From contig CAJUTU010000046.1 of the NCBI GenBank assembly GCA_910589385.1, positions 1 to 26,530 of the forward strand: DNA of 26,530 nucleotides. The letters are read 5' to 3'. This DNA comes from an uncultured Lachnospiraceae bacterium. GTDB lineage: Bacteria; Bacillota; Clostridia; Lachnospirales; Lachnospiraceae. Every line of letters begins with the position of its first letter. The first letter of the stretch is position 1. The notes beneath the pieces were generated by a model. That model had not been told where the DNA came from. It worked only from the letters and a program-made list of their open reading frames with translations, and made no database searches. A program made the translations under genes and the position numbers. Positions 14,751 to 23,182 of this stretch are shown here, piece by piece.

Positions 14751-15281
14751 ATGAGTCAAGCAAGCAGACGTATCTTTTTATGTTTTATCCTGACCCTTTT
14801 CATCGCAAGTTCCACCGGCTGCCAAAAGAAAGCTGCCGAGTGTCCGTTCACCACCATTACATGGGAGGACACCCTGGAAGACATCATGGCCCTGGAAGGG
14901 GATCCTGCCGAGACTTATGATTCTGTATATGACGGCATAACTTATACATTTCCAAAGGAATATGACGGATTAAAGGGAACCATCAAGTACATGTTCGACG
15001 ACAAGGAAAAACTTGTTTGCTTGTCCTGGCTGTATGAAACCGATGATTCGGGTGATCTGGCAGAGGTTTATGACCAGCTCCACGCGCAAGTGGAAGAAAT
15101 GCTGGGGGAAAGCGGATTCCAGTTTCATTCCGAACAGTTTGCAGACCTGACTTCCCCCAACGATGTCTGGTATCTGGAAGGCGGAAATGTCATACTCAGC
15201 ACAGTTGACACCAGTGATCTAAAGGTACTGCAATATACATTCAAGCATCCTGATGTTTCCGAAGAAAAGCCCGTAAAGTAA
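14751..15281 (+). CDS. Small secreted lipoprotein of unknown function
   Basis: 176 residues from the ATG at 14751, chosen because GGAGG lies six bases upstream. A longer frame opens at 14709 but without a ribosome site. The N-terminus has a basic start, a hydrophobic run (IFLCFILTLFIAS) and a lipobox STGC with Cys24, so it should be lipid-anchored outside the cell membrane. The mature part is acidic with alternating beta-like stretches (ITWEDTLEDIMALEGDPAET...ITYTFPKEYDGLKGTIKYMF), which recalls small lipoproteins with SmpA/BamE-like folds. That comparison is speculative. A TATAAT is at 14692-14697. No clear terminator was seen in the 41 bases before the convergent dehydrogenase gene. Confidence 0.8.
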   Translation: MSQASRRIFLCFILTLFIASSTGCQKKAAECPFTTITWEDTLEDIMALEGDPAETYDSVYDGITYTFPKEYDGLKGTIKYMFDDKEKLVCLSWLYETDDSGDLAEVYDQLHAQVEEMLGESGFQFHSEQFADLTSPNDVWYLEGGNVILSTVDTSDLKVLQYTFKHPDVSEEKPVK

Positions 15282-15322
15282 AGACCGTAAAGAACTGCCT
15301 GGGCACGGTGCAGCGCCGGATT

Positions 15323-16408
15323 TCATTTAGAATGTGACATATCAGCCTCTATTTCACCCACATACCTCATAATATCAGCAAAAACAGGCTCTTCCGGCTT
15401 TACGCCGCAGATATCCTGAAGTATCTCTTCCTTTGTCTTTTCTGCCTGGATTTTGGTCCAGGCATCCTGCGGCCCTGCTTTGTAAAGAATCGCGGCGGCC
15501 GCTGTTTTTTCCAATACAGAAGCATCTTCTCCATATTTACAAAGCAGACGGATCGGGCCCATGATCCTCTCTGACGCCGCAAGCTTTCTCTGTGGGTCTC
15601 TGGCATTTCTGGCAACCGTATCTATGATCGTCCTGCTGCAAAACTTCTTTTTGGATAAAAGGGCAAATTCTTCCTGGTCTTTTTCGTCATAGCCAAACTC
15701 CCGGCATAGTACCCTGTTTGTAGCCGCATAATTCTGATCCAGCAGGCCCATGATCTCTTCATCATTTGCCGCGTCCGCATAATCCGTATACCCCTTTGCC
15801 CAGCCCAGATAGGCAATGACGCAGCTCGCCGCATTGTATGTATACAGCTTTCTTGTCAGAAAATCAGAGAATCGTTCCATGGGCCTGATTTGCCTGATCC
15901 CTGGCACATATCCGTCCAGCAGCCCTTCGTCACACTGCAGATAAGGATAATCCTCTGAAGCAATGTCCGGCCCTTCTCCTTCAATGGTGGTACAAAATAC
16001 GGCCGCTTCGCTGACAGAAACATTGTCTTTTCCAATCGCCTTTTTTAATGTCTCCGCAGGATGGGACGCATTTTCACATGTGATCAGATAATAGTGCCTT
16101 TTGTCATCCAGACAGTTTGCAAGGCTTTTCCCTGCCTCCTGGAGATTTTGCCCTCCCACAGAAACAAAAATCAATTCTACATCCTCTAATGACACATCCT
16201 CCCATGTGCAGGCCTGAAAATGTGTTACTTCCACCGGTTCTCTTTCATTCCCGAAAAAGCTTACACAAAACTTCCCGGATTCTTTCAACGCATGGATCAG
16301 TTCCGTGTCTTTATCTATAAAAAGAATTTCTTCCCTGGCTTCTGTAAGAAGCCTCCCGATAAATCCCCTCCCGGTTTTGCCGGCGCCCACGACTGCGATC
16401 TTACTCAT
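15323..16408 (-). CDS. Mannitol/polyol-phosphate dehydrogenase family protein (second paralogue)
   Basis: 361 residues, similar in length to mannitol-1-phosphate 5-dehydrogenase. The N-terminal Rossmann motif is GAGKTGRGFIGRL (8-20). The polyol dehydrogenase helix reads RKLYTYNAASCVIAYLG with Lys187 and Asn192 of the K-x4-N-x2-H catalytic motif, but Ser195 in place of His. ARNARDPQRKL (the conserved R-x-x-DP-x-RKL) follows. The family oxidises sugar alcohols or their phosphates with NAD(P). It overlaps the first paralogue by 8 bases and ends the operon. The missing His suggests a different substrate or mechanism. I would not call it MtlD. Confidence 0.85.
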   Translation of the reverse strand: MSKIAVVGAGKTGRGFIGRLLTEAREEILFIDKDTELIHALKESGKFCVSFFGNEREPVEVTHFQACTWEDVSLEDVELIFVSVGGQNLQEAGKSLANCLDDKRHYYLITCENASHPAETLKKAIGKDNVSVSEAAVFCTTIEGEGPDIASEDYPYLQCDEGLLDGYVPGIRQIRPMERFSDFLTRKLYTYNAASCVIAYLGWAKGYTDYADAANDEEIMGLLDQNYAATNRVLCREFGYDEKDQEEFALLSKKKFCSRTIIDTVARNARDPQRKLAASERIMGPIRLLCKYGEDASVLEKTAAAAILYKAGPQDAWTKIQAEKTKEEILQDICGVKPEEPVFADIMRYVGEIEADMSHSK

Positions 16409-17573
16409 GAATCCATCCCCATTCTTTTAACATCTCGATTTTTGATTTCACTAACATTCCCAGACCGCCGTTGGGATCAAGACCGCATACATTTTCCAGA
16501 ATCGAGTCAATCCCTTCTTCTTTTCGGATGCGGACCAGCTCCCTGGCAGATTCGTCCTTTTCGTTTTCATAATACATCGCCGCGGCAATGGCAATGCACA
16601 GGTTATGCGGCCGGATCCCATACTCCTCTACGAGCCGCGCGGAACCCACCAGACGATCGTCTTTCGAAAGTTTCCGCAAAGGGTCTCTGGCATTCCGCTC
16701 AATAAAGTCTACGATCGTATAGTCCTGCAGTTTATTTTTTGAAGTGCGGGTAAATGCAAGCTGTTCCTTCAATGGAAAATGATGTTTCTCCGACAGTGCA
16801 TGTGATGTCTCCTGATAGACACCTTCCAGAATCTTCACGATCCGTTCATCATGGGCAGCCTCTGCAAGTTTTTCATATCCAAGCAGTGCTCCCACATAGG
16901 AAACCGTCCCGTTCGCGGCATTGTAAGTATAAAACTTTCTCTCCAGAAATCCGGTGAATTCAGGGACTAATTTAAGTCCTTTTACCGTGGGCAGCTCTCC
17001 CACGATTCTCGAAGCATCCACCGGCAGTTCCCAGAAGTCCTGTACATTTACAGTCAGCGGATCCGTTTTCAGCAGTTCTTCATCTGCCTCGATTGCCGAA
17101 CGCATAATGACTGCCTCCGTGATTCCAACATGTTCCTTGAAATATTTTTTTGCTTCTTCTGAAATCGTTTCCTCGATTCCGCTCCTTAAAACCGAAGCCG
17201 GCTGTTTCCAGTTTTCACAGGTCACGATATTCAGATTTCCGCCTTTTGCAGCCTTTTTTTCAATCCCCTTCTGTAAAATCGGAATCAGGGAAGGAAGGTT
17301 TTTTCCGCCTACGGCAGTAAACACTGTGTCTGCATCCGCAATCGCTTGTATTATTTCCTCCTCCTGGGCAAAGCTAAATGCATGCGCCCCTTGTACCTCA
17401 CAATTTTTCTCACTGTGCCCCAGGATATTGACCGTATATTTTCCCCACTCATTGATCAACCCCACAAGGCTTTCTGAACGTTCTATAAATATAAACGGGA
17501 TTCCACTCAGATATAATAGATGTCCGATAAAACCTCTGGCAATTTTTCCGGCTCCGAAAACCACACAGCCCAT
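16401..17573 (-). CDS. Mannitol/polyol-phosphate dehydrogenase family protein (first paralogue)
   Basis: 390 residues from the ATG at 17573; a GTG immediately before it is an alternative start. AAGGAGG lies just upstream, inside the end of the kinase gene. Rossmann motif: FGAGKIARGFIGHLL. The catalytic helix reads RKFYTYNAANGTVSYVG with Lys213 and Asn218, and Asn221 where the family has His. IERNARDPLRKLSKDDRLVG follows. It is clearly related to the next gene (shared GRGFIG/ARGFIG, TCEN, RK-x-YTYNAA and NARDP-x-RKL motifs) but well diverged, so the tandem pair is an old duplication or they act as subunits or on two successive substrates. Confidence 0.85.
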   Translation of the reverse strand: MGCVVFGAGKIARGFIGHLLYLSGIPFIFIERSESLVGLINEWGKYTVNILGHSEKNCEVQGAHAFSFAQEEEIIQAIADADTVFTAVGGKNLPSLIPILQKGIEKKAAKGGNLNIVTCENWKQPASVLRSGIEETISEEAKKYFKEHVGITEAVIMRSAIEADEELLKTDPLTVNVQDFWELPVDASRIVGELPTVKGLKLVPEFTGFLERKFYTYNAANGTVSYVGALLGYEKLAEAAHDERIVKILEGVYQETSHALSEKHHFPLKEQLAFTRTSKNKLQDYTIVDFIERNARDPLRKLSKDDRLVGSARLVEEYGIRPHNLCIAIAAAMYYENEKDESARELVRIRKEEGIDSILENVCGLDPNGGLGMLVKSKIEMLKEWGWIHE

Positions 17574-17576
17574 CAC

Positions 17577-18962
17577 TTAAATCCTCCTTAATTCTTCACA
17601 CTGCTTTTTCGTGGCAGGATACAATTCTTTGTACACCGCAAACCGCTGTTTCAGAATCTTTTGATAGCGGCTGCAGGGATTTATAGTTTCTTTTATCTTA
17701 CAGATCTGCCCCGCTGCTTCTTCAAACCCGGAAAACCACCCAAGCCCCACTGCCGCGGTCATCCAGGCGCCAAGCGCAGAGGTATCTGTTTCCTCTGATA
17801 CCACGGCCGGTACGCCGAACAGCTCTGCTTTCATTGCATTCAGTACGTGATTCCTGGAAGCCCCGCCCGATACGCGCATCACATCCGCCTTCGGACTCCC
17901 CATACATTCATAAATATGGTAAAGGCTGAACGCCACGCCTTCCAGTACGGCATATGCCATCTCAGCTTTCCCACAAGTTCCATGGATTCCAAAAAACATG
18001 CCCTGTGCATCGGCATCCCAAATAGGAGCCCTCTCTCCGTTAAGATAGGGCAGGAAAATGGGCGGTCTGTTTTTTAAGCACTGCTCCACGTCCATGTTCC
18101 CAAACCCGAATATCCGCATTCCATAATCAAGAGAAAGGCCAGAAGAAGCGGTCACTCCATAATGGACATTCCCTCTGAGATAGGGACCGCTGACTAATCC
18201 TTTATCCAGATTCAACAAAGGCCCGGTCACTCCAAGATGCTCGCTTGTGCCTGTAATGTCAAACAGCTCTCCCTCCTTATAGATTCCCATCCCCAAGAGA
18301 GAGGCAAAAAAATCGTTCAAGCCTGTAAAAACCGGAATACCGGCAGGAAATGCAGATCCTTCCAAGGGAACCCCCTTCGTATAGCCTGCAATATCGCAGA
18401 TGCCTGTCAGACGTGGCAGTTTTTCCTTCGGGAATCCAATCCCATCCAAAAACTTTTTGCTGTACCTGCCTGTTGAAAGATTGGCCAGCCCTCTCCAGGA
18501 ATATGGGTCAGTAACACAGTTTCCGGTGAGCATTTCACACAGGAAATCCTTTGGCTGGCACACTTTTTCTGCCTCCGGGTAATGCTCCTGGATATACATC
18601 AGCCGTGGGAGCGGATAGGAAATCATGTCAGGATGCGGCATGGAAATCTCCTGGATAAACGTTTTCCTGTCATATCTGGCTTTCACCTCCACCAGCTCTT
18701 GTGCCCCTTTCTTGCTGTTCCATCTAATGACATTCCTGCCGTCCACAATATAAGTCCCCACCTGGGAGGACAGCCCGATGGCTTTCAGACAGCTCAAATC
18801 TAATCCTGACACTGCCCTTTTTACAGCATGCCACCATCCAGAGGGCGTCTGTGCTTTGTAAGGTTCCTTCCCTTTGATCGTTGCGCCCTCACGGTCCCTT
18901 AAGATCACCTTTACAGAAGAAGTACCCAGGTCGATTCCCAGTATACTCTCCTTTTTACTCAT
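17577..18962 (-). CDS. FGGY-family carbohydrate kinase
   Basis: 461 residues, a little shorter than xylulokinase or glycerol kinase (about 500). The N-terminal phosphate-binding motif is GIDLGTSSVKV (9-19). The conserved GLNDFFASLLG carries the probable catalytic Asp217, and the C-terminal ATP-site motif is RVSGGASRNHVLNAMKAELF. FGGY kinases phosphorylate pentoses, hexoses or polyols. It overlaps the alcohol dehydrogenase gene by 8 bases and abuts the first polyol dehydrogenase. Its product would be the phosphorylated polyol or ketose that the two following dehydrogenases could oxidise. The substrate cannot be told from sequence. Confidence 0.9.
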   Translation of the reverse strand: MSKKESILGIDLGTSSVKVILRDREGATIKGKEPYKAQTPSGWWHAVKRAVSGLDLSCLKAIGLSSQVGTYIVDGRNVIRWNSKKGAQELVEVKARYDRKTFIQEISMPHPDMISYPLPRLMYIQEHYPEAEKVCQPKDFLCEMLTGNCVTDPYSWRGLANLSTGRYSKKFLDGIGFPKEKLPRLTGICDIAGYTKGVPLEGSAFPAGIPVFTGLNDFFASLLGMGIYKEGELFDITGTSEHLGVTGPLLNLDKGLVSGPYLRGNVHYGVTASSGLSLDYGMRIFGFGNMDVEQCLKNRPPIFLPYLNGERAPIWDADAQGMFFGIHGTCGKAEMAYAVLEGVAFSLYHIYECMGSPKADVMRVSGGASRNHVLNAMKAELFGVPAVVSEETDTSALGAWMTAAVGLGWFSGFEEAAGQICKIKETINPCSRYQKILKQRFAVYKELYPATKKQCEELRRI

Positions 18963-19971
18963 CCACGAACACCGCCTTCACAAAGCCATCCGGGCGTTTC
19001 CTTGCCAGCTCCAGGCCTTTTTCAAATTCTTCCAGTTTGATCCGGTCCGTAGCAAGGTTCTCGATATTGACCAGTCCTTGTGCCATCAAAGCGACTGCTT
19101 TTTTATGCTGGTTCCAGTTATTTCCTGCACCGATCACACGCAGATTATTGATGTGGATATCGTCGATCCGGATACTCATGACCTTTCCACGGCCATAGCC
19201 TGCGAGGGCAACCGTGCCGCCTTTTCTTGCCAGCTTCAGGCTTTGCTGGATGCAGGATTCTATCCCTGTGGCATCCACGACCACATCCGTTTTCCCCGGA
19301 TGGATTTTTTTCATTTCCTCTATGAGGTCATGGTCCTTTAACGCAATTGTATGGGACGCCCCCATCTGCCTTGCAATCCCAAGCCGCTTTTCGGTAGCGG
19401 CTGCCACTACAATGTCCTGCATCCCCATTGCTTTTGCGGCGGCAAGGATGCAGAGCCCTATGGAGCCGGCCCCAATGATCAGCAGGGTGTCCCCAAATTT
19501 CGCACCTGCTTTTTCCAGTGTTCCCAAAGCAACGCCCAAGGGTTCGCACAAGGCTCCATGAACAAAAGAGACATGATCCGGCAGTTCGCATAGGCCATAG
19601 GCAGGGACAATCACATATTCCGCATAGGCTCCGTCCCGCTTAAAACCGACTTCCTCAAAATCACCGCAGTATCTCCATTCTCCCCGTCTGCATGCATCAC
19701 ATTTCAAGCAGACTACGTCATTACTTCCAACCACCCTCTTTCCGATCCAAAAACGGTCTTCTTCACTTCCGGCCGCATCTACGTTCCCACTCCACTCATG
19801 GCCCGGTGTCAACGGGTAGTTGGCCGGTATATTGCCGTCAAGCACCTCCAGATCCGTTGCACAGATTGCGGCTGCTTTTACCTTTACACGCACAAATCCC
19901 GCCTGTGGTTCAGGGATTTTTTTCTCCTCCAGCACCACATGTCCTGGTTCCTTGATCACTATGGCTTTCAT
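18955..19971 (-). CDS. Zinc-dependent medium-chain alcohol (polyol) dehydrogenase
   Basis: 338 residues from the ATG at 19971, which has GGGAGG upstream; upstream in-frame codons lack a ribosome site. The catalytic zinc ligands are Cys37 (AAAICATD), His58 and Glu59 (PGHEW). A structural zinc site is formed by Cys88, 91, 94 and 102 (CLKCDACRRGEWRYC). The NAD-binding motif is GAGSIG (167-172). It resembles sorbitol or L-threonine-type dehydrogenases. As the first gene of the operon it could oxidise a polyol to a ketose or act at a later step. Transcribed from the promoter in the shared divergent region. Confidence 0.92.
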   Translation of the reverse strand: MKAIVIKEPGHVVLEEKKIPEPQAGFVRVKVKAAAICATDLEVLDGNIPANYPLTPGHEWSGNVDAAGSEEDRFWIGKRVVGSNDVVCLKCDACRRGEWRYCGDFEEVGFKRDGAYAEYVIVPAYGLCELPDHVSFVHGALCEPLGVALGTLEKAGAKFGDTLLIIGAGSIGLCILAAAKAMGMQDIVVAAATEKRLGIARQMGASHTIALKDHDLIEEMKKIHPGKTDVVVDATGIESCIQQSLKLARKGGTVALAGYGRGKVMSIRIDDIHINNLRVIGAGNNWNQHKKAVALMAQGLVNIENLATDRIKLEEFEKGLELARKRPDGFVKAVFVDE

Positions 19972-20016
19972 CCTATCCCTCCCTACACTTTTAATCAATC
20001 TATATCTGATATCTTA

Positions 20017-20051
20017 TTGCTGATTTTATCACTCTGTGATATAATAGTCAA
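20017..20051. promoter_or_regulatory. Overlapping divergent promoters with one shared ROK-type operator
   Basis: Plus promoter: TTGCTG (20017-20022), 17-base spacer, TATAAT (20040-20045). Minus promoter: TTGACT (20051-20046), 17-base spacer, TAAAAT (20028-20023). The palindrome TATCAC-TCT-GTGATA (20027-20041) lies in both spacers. One repressor bound here would silence both directions. The same motif (TTTTATCAC-N3-GTRATAT) recurs before the ROK gene. Confidence 0.8.
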
Positions 20052-20147
20052 TATTTAACTACAGGGCATGTCCCCGTGAACAGCAACAGGGAAACAGGCA
20101 TTTCATTTGCTGCGCAGATTGGTTTCATAATAGGAAAGGAGTAATCT

Positions 20148-20972
20148 ATGAATCAAGAATATTTTGTTAAAACACAGCTTACAGAGGGGCAGATTGCCCT
20201 GTTCTATCTTGGCCAGGAGGGCTTTCTGATCCGATACCATGACAGCTATTTCCTCATTGATCCATACCTGTCAGATTATGTAGACCGAAACTGCTGCAGG
20301 GAGAATGTGAAATGGGTGCGGAGATATGACGCTCCTGTCCTGCCGGAACAGTTGGATTTTGTAGACTATGTATTTTGTACACATGACCATTTTGACCATG
20401 CTGACCCGGATACTTTACAGGGAATTGCCAGGCACAATGCAAAGGCAAAATTTGTTGTCCCCGAGCCAATCCGAACTACGGTACAGTCCTATGGGATTGA
20501 CTCAGCGCGGATCATAGGCGCTGCTGCCGGACAGGAGCTCTGCTTAGGAGAGTGCCGCGTCTCCCCGGTTCCGGCCGCACATGAAGATCTGCATACGGAT
20601 GAACATGGTAATTATAAAGAACTGGGCTATAAGATGCTCTTCGGTAATACCACACTTTTCCACGCCGGCGACTGCTGTATCTATGACGGGCTCGCGGACC
20701 AGTTACAAAATATGGATATCCTTATGGTTCCGGTCAATGGGCGAAGCTTTTATAAACTGCATTCTGATATTATCGGAAATATGGACGCAGAAGAGGCAAT
20801 CCTGCTGGCGCAGGAAACCCATGCCCGTCTGCTGATCCCTATGCATTTTGACTTGTATGATGTGAACTGCATCAACCCGGCTCATTTTGTAGACTGCTTA
20901 TATAAGATAAATCCAGGGCAGGCTTTTCATATGTTTTCACCAGGGGAAAGGTATATTTTCCAGGCCGGATAA
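20148..20972 (+). CDS. UlaG-like metallo-beta-lactamase-fold lactonase
   Basis: 274 residues. It has the UlaG-type start GQIALFYLGQEGFLIRYHDS, the metal motif THDHFDHAD (His79, His81, Asp83, His84), His145 (PAAHEDLH), Asp175 (FHAGDCCIY) and His233 (PMHFDLY). UlaG is the L-ascorbate-6-phosphate lactonase; this family member may open a sugar-phosphate lactone. AAAGGAG lies seven bases before the ATG. Transcribed divergently from the four-gene polyol operon and sharing its operator, so it probably acts in the same pathway on a lactone intermediate. Confidence 0.87.
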   Translation: MNQEYFVKTQLTEGQIALFYLGQEGFLIRYHDSYFLIDPYLSDYVDRNCCRENVKWVRRYDAPVLPEQLDFVDYVFCTHDHFDHADPDTLQGIARHNAKAKFVVPEPIRTTVQSYGIDSARIIGAAAGQELCLGECRVSPVPAAHEDLHTDEHGNYKELGYKMLFGNTTLFHAGDCCIYDGLADQLQNMDILMVPVNGRSFYKLHSDIIGNMDAEEAILLAQETHARLLIPMHFDLYDVNCINPAHFVDCLYKINPGQAFHMFSPGERYIFQAG

Positions 20973-20986
20973 TGGCTGGCGTGCTC

Positions 20987-22054
20987 TTATAATTTTATAG
21001 ATTCTACTGCATGGCGAGCCGCGATCAGCGCGGCCCCCCTGACAGCGGATCTTGTATCATCTTGAAATCTGACTTCGATTTCTTTATCACCCTGCATATC
21101 CTGCAATTCAGAAATCAATTGTTTTTCAAACACAGAAGAGAATTTCATCAGATTTCCGGTTAAGATTACCATATCCGCGTTAAATATGCCTGTCATATTA
21201 TGGATTGTCACTGCAAGAGGGCAGACCAATTCTTCCACAGCCCTTTCATCAATCCGTCCATTCTGGATACACGGCTCAACATATGCCTCCAGACAGCCGG
21301 ACAGTCCGCATTTGCACGGTTTTCCGCCCGGGATCACAATACTGTGAGCTACCTCTAAGATCCCGTTTCCCCGAAGGATCCTTCCGTTCAGAGAGACTGC
21401 CATTCCAATACTCTGGTCTATACGGAACAGGATCACATGATCCGCATCGACATGTTCCAGTTCGGAGCATAACATACAATCCGGGTCATGTTCCAGATAT
21501 AACGCAGCGCCAAACCGCTCTTTCAATATATTTATGAGCGGAACATCCCTCCAGCTTTTACATCCTGGAAAGCTGACAGATAAGCCATGTTCCGCGTCAA
21601 TGCCTCCCTGCATTGCAATTCCTGCCGCTTCAATTTTACCGTCAGTAAAATCTCCGAAGATTTTTTGAAAAAAATCCAGAATATTCTGAAGGAGTTCTTC
21701 TTTGCCTGTATAAATATTTTCCTCAAAATACTGTTGTTTGATACCGCCCGAAAGGTCGGTAACATATGCGCTTAAACCTGTCTTATTGATATCCACGCCG
21801 GCCACAAGATGCTTCTCTTTATGAATACTGAGCATCCCCGGAATCCTTCCGGCGCCTCCCAGAGTTCCGCTTTTTTCTTCTATGATATACTTATGCTCAA
21901 ATAGCTTGTTGACAATCTTTGTCATTCCTCCCCAGCTCAAACCGGTCATATCCGAAATCTGCTTTCTTGAGATTTCACCATGCTCTTGTATGACCCGGAG
22001 TACGCTTGCGCAGTTGACCTGGCTCATATCTTCCAGACCGATATATTTTTTCAA
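20987..22054 (-). CDS. ROK-family transcriptional repressor
   Basis: 355 residues from a TTG at 22054 with GGATGTGA just upstream; an ATG at 22027 is the alternative. The N-terminal winged helix (SVLRVIQEHGEISRKQISDM) is followed by a sugar-kinase-like ROK domain: the DINKTGLSAYVTDLSG nucleotide-like segment, GGIDAEHG, and CKCGLSGCLEAYVEP, the zinc-binding CxCGxxGCxE motif. NagC/XylR/Mlc-type proteins bind sugars and repress catabolic operons. A matching operator lies in its own promoter and in the divergent polyol/lactonase promoter region, so it is probably the local repressor. Confidence 0.93.
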   Translation of the reverse strand: MKKYIGLEDMSQVNCASVLRVIQEHGEISRKQISDMTGLSWGGMTKIVNKLFEHKYIIEEKSGTLGGAGRIPGMLSIHKEKHLVAGVDINKTGLSAYVTDLSGGIKQQYFEENIYTGKEELLQNILDFFQKIFGDFTDGKIEAAGIAMQGGIDAEHGLSVSFPGCKSWRDVPLINILKERFGAALYLEHDPDCMLCSELEHVDADHVILFRIDQSIGMAVSLNGRILRGNGILEVAHSIVIPGGKPCKCGLSGCLEAYVEPCIQNGRIDERAVEELVCPLAVTIHNMTGIFNADMVILTGNLMKFSSVFEKQLISELQDMQGDKEIEVRFQDDTRSAVRGAALIAARHAVESIKL

Positions 22055-22093
22055 GGTATCACATCCATTTCCTGTTTTTTCCTTCTCCTGCTC

Positions 22094-22122
22094 ATCATAT
22101 TACGATGTGATAAAAATATCAG
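22094..22122 (-). promoter_or_regulatory. ROK gene promoter with embedded operator
   Basis: On the minus strand CTGATA (22122-22117), a 17-base spacer and TATGAT (22099-22094). The spacer holds TTTTATCAC-ATC-GTAATAT (22115-22097), the same motif as the operator at 20027-20041. Confidence 0.65.
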
Positions 22123-22143
22123 GCAGCCAGGAGTTTAAACCCT

Positions 22144-22189
22144 GACTGAGTGTTGCAGCTTACGGCTCCGTAAACTATAACACTCAGTC
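22144..22189. other. Long stem-loop at the end of the NlpC/P60 gene
   Basis: GACTGAGTGTT (22144-22154) pairs perfectly with AACACTCAGTC (22179-22189), enclosing a second hairpin TTACGG/CCGTAA. It spans the stop codon of the endopeptidase gene. No T run follows on either strand, so it may be a processing or protection element rather than an intrinsic terminator. Confidence 0.6.
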
Positions 22190-23182
22190 TCCCAGGACAT
22201 TCACGATCTTAACAGGCGTCATGTAATACATGTCGGAAGTTGTGATCCCCGTCTGCGAATCGGCCGCATGCACGATCTGCCCGTTGCCTATATAGATTGC
22301 CACATGGTCAATATAGCCGCCTCCTCCGGAATAAAATACCAGGTCGCCGGGCCTGGCCGCATCAGCGGAAACCGCAGTGCCCTGCATTGCCTGTGCGGCA
22401 GCCGTTCGATTCAGGTTTACTCCTGCCGTGCTGCTCATGATATATTTTGTGAATCCGGAACAGTCCACGCCTGTATGCGGATCATTTCCACCATATACAT
22501 AAGCATTGCCTACAAACTGAAGGGCATCGTCTACAATCCGGCTCCTCAATAACACTCCGGTTTCTTTCTTATCCTGGATCGTCCTCATATAATCCTCATA
22601 CTGGCTGGTTTTCTCCTCCAAACTGGACTGAAGATAACCTAACTCCTTCTGGATCTCCAGAAAATCCTCCGATCCTTCTAGTAAAACAGCCGGAACTCCT
22701 GTAGATGCAATCTGATACCCAGGAGCAGACGACATTCCCTCTGTCTCAGCAGGCGTTGTCTGACTTTCGCTGTCTGTAATCTGTAAACCTAGCTCTTCCC
22801 GTATCTGGTTTTCTCTCTCCACCAGTTCTGCCAGTTCGTCAATGGTGTCTCTGGTCTTTTGTTCCAGCTCATTGAGTTCCTGCTCCTGGAGCTCTCGTGC
22901 TTGTCTCAGGATCTCATTCTCCTCTTCTGCCTGGCGCTTCTGCTCGGCAAGAAGCTCCCGTTCTGATTCTACTTCGCTTTTCTCCCTTCTGACCGCTTCA
23001 AGCTGGATACGGGAACCGGCAAAAAATAAACTGACCCCGGTAAGCGCAAGAATCCCCAGAAAAAGAAGCCCGAAAGTCCACACAGGCGTCTTAAAATGAA
23101 TCGCTTTCTTTTGGGAATGTGGAAGCAGCATAATTGTATAGTTCAGAAATATACGCTCTTTTTTAAATTGTTTCCATTTCAT
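22184..23182 (-). CDS. Membrane-anchored NlpC/P60 cell-wall endopeptidase
   Basis: 332 residues. A short cytoplasmic N-terminus is followed by a membrane segment (about 34-56), long coiled coils (about 60-132 and 172-205, Glu/Arg/Gln-rich), and an NlpC/P60 domain at the C-terminus (about 212-330) with Cys241 (DCSGFTKY), His293 (IDHVAIYIG) and His305 (IVHAAD). NlpC/P60 enzymes cut peptidoglycan stem peptides, usually between D-Glu and the diamino acid. The start overlaps the end of the bactofilin gene by 20 bases, and no ribosome site is visible, so translation is probably coupled. A bactofilin scaffold could place this enzyme in the cell envelope. Confidence 0.9.
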   Translation of the reverse strand: MKWKQFKKERIFLNYTIMLLPHSQKKAIHFKTPVWTFGLLFLGILALTGVSLFFAGSRIQLEAVRREKSEVESERELLAEQKRQAEEENEILRQARELQEQELNELEQKTRDTIDELAELVERENQIREELGLQITDSESQTTPAETEGMSSAPGYQIASTGVPAVLLEGSEDFLEIQKELGYLQSSLEEKTSQYEDYMRTIQDKKETGVLLRSRIVDDALQFVGNAYVYGGNDPHTGVDCSGFTKYIMSSTAGVNLNRTAAAQAMQGTAVSADAARPGDLVFYSGGGGYIDHVAIYIGNGQIVHAADSQTGITTSDMYYMTPVKIVNVLGD

